Assembly (NCBI GenBank): GCA_963787375.1
Contig: CAWBCR010000014.1
Location: 1 to 64,000, forward strand
Origin: CAWBCR01 sp963787375
GTDB lineage: Bacteria > Chloroflexota > Anaerolineae > Aggregatilineales > UBA3940
Direction: 5' to 3'
Length of the DNA stretch: 64,000 nt
The first letter of the stretch is position 1, and each line of letters begins with the position of its first letter. Below are positions 63,102-64,000 of this stretch, piece after piece. The notes beneath the pieces are model-generated. The model saw only the letters and a list, made by a program, of their open reading frames with translations. It was not told where the DNA came from and did not search any database. The translations under genes and the position numbers were made by a program.

Positions 63102-64000
63102 ATGGATTGGATACGTAAAAGGTGTGCTGATTATAGCACACGCAGCGGGGTGGATCATGGGCAGAGTGGGTATCTGTTCGACATGATGGTGATGACGATC
63201 TGCGCGGTGATCTGTGGGGCAGATAACTGGACAGGAGTAGAAACGTTTGGCAAAGCCAAGCGAAAATGGTTGGAGCAGTATTTGGAGATGCCGAATGGTA
63301 TTCCATCGCATGATACGTTCGGGCGGGTTTTTTCGAGTCTGGAGGCGGCGGCTTTCCAAACAGGCTTTAGCAGATGGGTAGAAGCTGTGTTTCGCGTGAC
63401 GAAAGGTCAGGTGGTGGTTATTGATGGGAAGACGGTGCGGCGCAGCTATGACCAAACGATAGGCCAAGAGGCCATCCATCTGGTGAGCGCCTGGGCCAGC
63501 CAGAATGGCATTGCGCTGGGGCAGCGCAAAGTGAGTGACAAATCCAACGAAATCACCGCCATCCCGGAATTGCTGCGCTTGTTAGATGTATCGGGTTGCA
63601 TCGTGACGATTGATGCGATGGGCTGTCAGAAAGAGATTGCACAGGCGATCCGGGATGCCAAAGCAGACTATGTGCTGCGCGTGAAGGATAACCAGGCCAA
63701 CCTGCGTCAGGACCTCGAAGACTGGTTTGCTTATGGCGACCAGCAAGGCTTCCGCACAACGGTCTGTGACTATCACCAAACGATCAACAAGTCGAACGGT
63801 CGCGTTGAAATTCGACGCTGTTGGGCGATGGCTGACCAGGTTGCGTTTGAGTACATTCGTCACTATGAGGCGTGGGCTAACTTGCAGACCCTCGTGCGGG
63901 TGCAGCGCGAGTGTCGCTTCAACGGCAATACTTCAACGGACACCGCTTACTACATCAGCAGCTTGCCCAACAATGCCGCACACTTGTTGGATGCCACCCG
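63102..64000 (+). CDS. ISAs1-family transposase, running off the window
   Basis: The plus frame is open from an ATG at 63102 to the end. Similarity to ISAs1 (H-repeat) transposases begins at about 63174 (LFDMMVMTICAVICGADNW), then KAKRKWLEQYLEMPNGIPSHDTFGRVFSS, VVVIDGKTVRRS, HLVSAWASQNGIALGQ, NEITAIPELLRLLD and LRVKDNQ, with the DDE region DAMGCQKEIAQAI. The first 25 residues do not look like the family, so the 5' end may be truncated or the real start lies further on. ATG at 63183 is an alternative. Confidence 0.85.
   Translation, partial: MDWIRKRCADYSTRSGVDHGQSGYLFDMMVMTICAVICGADNWTGVETFGKAKRKWLEQYLEMPNGIPSHDTFGRVFSSLEAAAFQTGFSRWVEAVFRVTKGQVVVIDGKTVRRSYDQTIGQEAIHLVSAWASQNGIALGQRKVSDKSNEITAIPELLRLLDVSGCIVTIDAMGCQKEIAQAIRDAKADYVLRVKDNQANLRQDLEDWFAYGDQQGFRTTVCDYHQTINKSNGRVEIRRCWAMADQVAFEYIRHYEAWANLQTLVRVQRECRFNGNTSTDTAYYISSLPNNAAHLLDAT
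63110..64000 (+). mobile_element. insertion sequence of the ISAs1 family, partial
   Basis: Only the left part is inside the window. The left end must lie between the pepF start (63083) and about 63174. A short inverted repeat, GTGCT-gattat-AGCAC (63123-63138), lies in that interval. I cannot define terminal repeats or a target duplication, because the right end is missing. Confidence 0.6.

Noticed and set aside
1..64000. CRISPR array, rRNA or prophage structural genes
   Set aside because: I found no regularly spaced repeats, no rRNA-like stretch and no capsid, terminase or tail genes on either strand.

Overview
The window is high-GC DNA (I would guess about 60-65 percent) from a bacterium that I would place, with moderate confidence, in the Chloroflexota, Anaerolineae-like. 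The reasons are the lipoproteins with Thr/Pro-rich linkers, the SUF-only Fe-S machinery with SufR-type regulators, the yajC-secD-secF run with a Pro/Thr-rich insertion in SecD, and the corrinoid/MttB genes. This placement is inference from gene content, not from a marker gene.

Layout. 0-11 kb is accessory and broken: a frameshifted esterase, the 3' end of a group II intron, a lone molybdopterin oxidoreductase, a two-gene module (acidic protein plus sigma-like protein) behind a strongly structured leader, a lipid-anchored Hint-domain protein, a SAM methyltransferase, a DUF1801 protein, a heavily frameshifted 4-hydroxybutyryl-CoA dehydratase and small unknowns. 11-24 kb is a catabolic island: M20 amidohydrolase, Lrp/AsnC regulator, corrinoid protein, four MttB-family methyltransferase homologues, a lysine 2,3-aminomutase and an S9 peptidase. 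24-32 kb carries secreted proteins (two SGNH lipoproteins, a GH99-like/SH3b protein, an FxLYD lipoprotein), msrA, tRNA-Val and an MFS transporter. 32-44 kb is Fe-S assembly: sufT and sufR, then divergently sufC-sufB-sufD-sufU-(membrane protein)-sufS-sufU-Rieske, then erpA with a second SufR-like regulator. 44-53 kb holds a DsbA-like protein, a membrane glycosyltransferase-like protein, yajC, a PP2C-type phosphatase, a TrkA-type protein, a P-loop protein, secD-secF and a zinc alcohol dehydrogenase. 53-64 kb holds a signalling operon (receiver-ATPase, sirtuin, GAF histidine kinase, membrane protein, FHA protein), a PhoB-like regulator, clpP, an alpha/beta hydrolase, pepF and an ISAs1-family transposase that runs off the end.

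How the genes may work together. The 11-24 kb island looks like a corrinoid-dependent demethylation locus for methylated amino acids. A B12-binding protein sits next to several non-pyrrolysine MttB homologues, an amino-acid-type regulator, two peptidase-type enzymes and a KamA that keeps the lysine-selective aspartates. The nearby 4-hydroxybutyryl-CoA dehydratase suggests fermentation of C4 amino-acid derivatives. This is the best candidate for an undescribed system in the window.

Caution. At least eleven genes carry frameshifts. They lie at 0.5-23.5 kb, 45.8 kb, 48.5 kb and 52.9 kb, while 24-45 kb and 53-63 kb look clean. Some compensate one another and some sit in G or C runs, so many are probably sequence errors rather than true pseudogenes.
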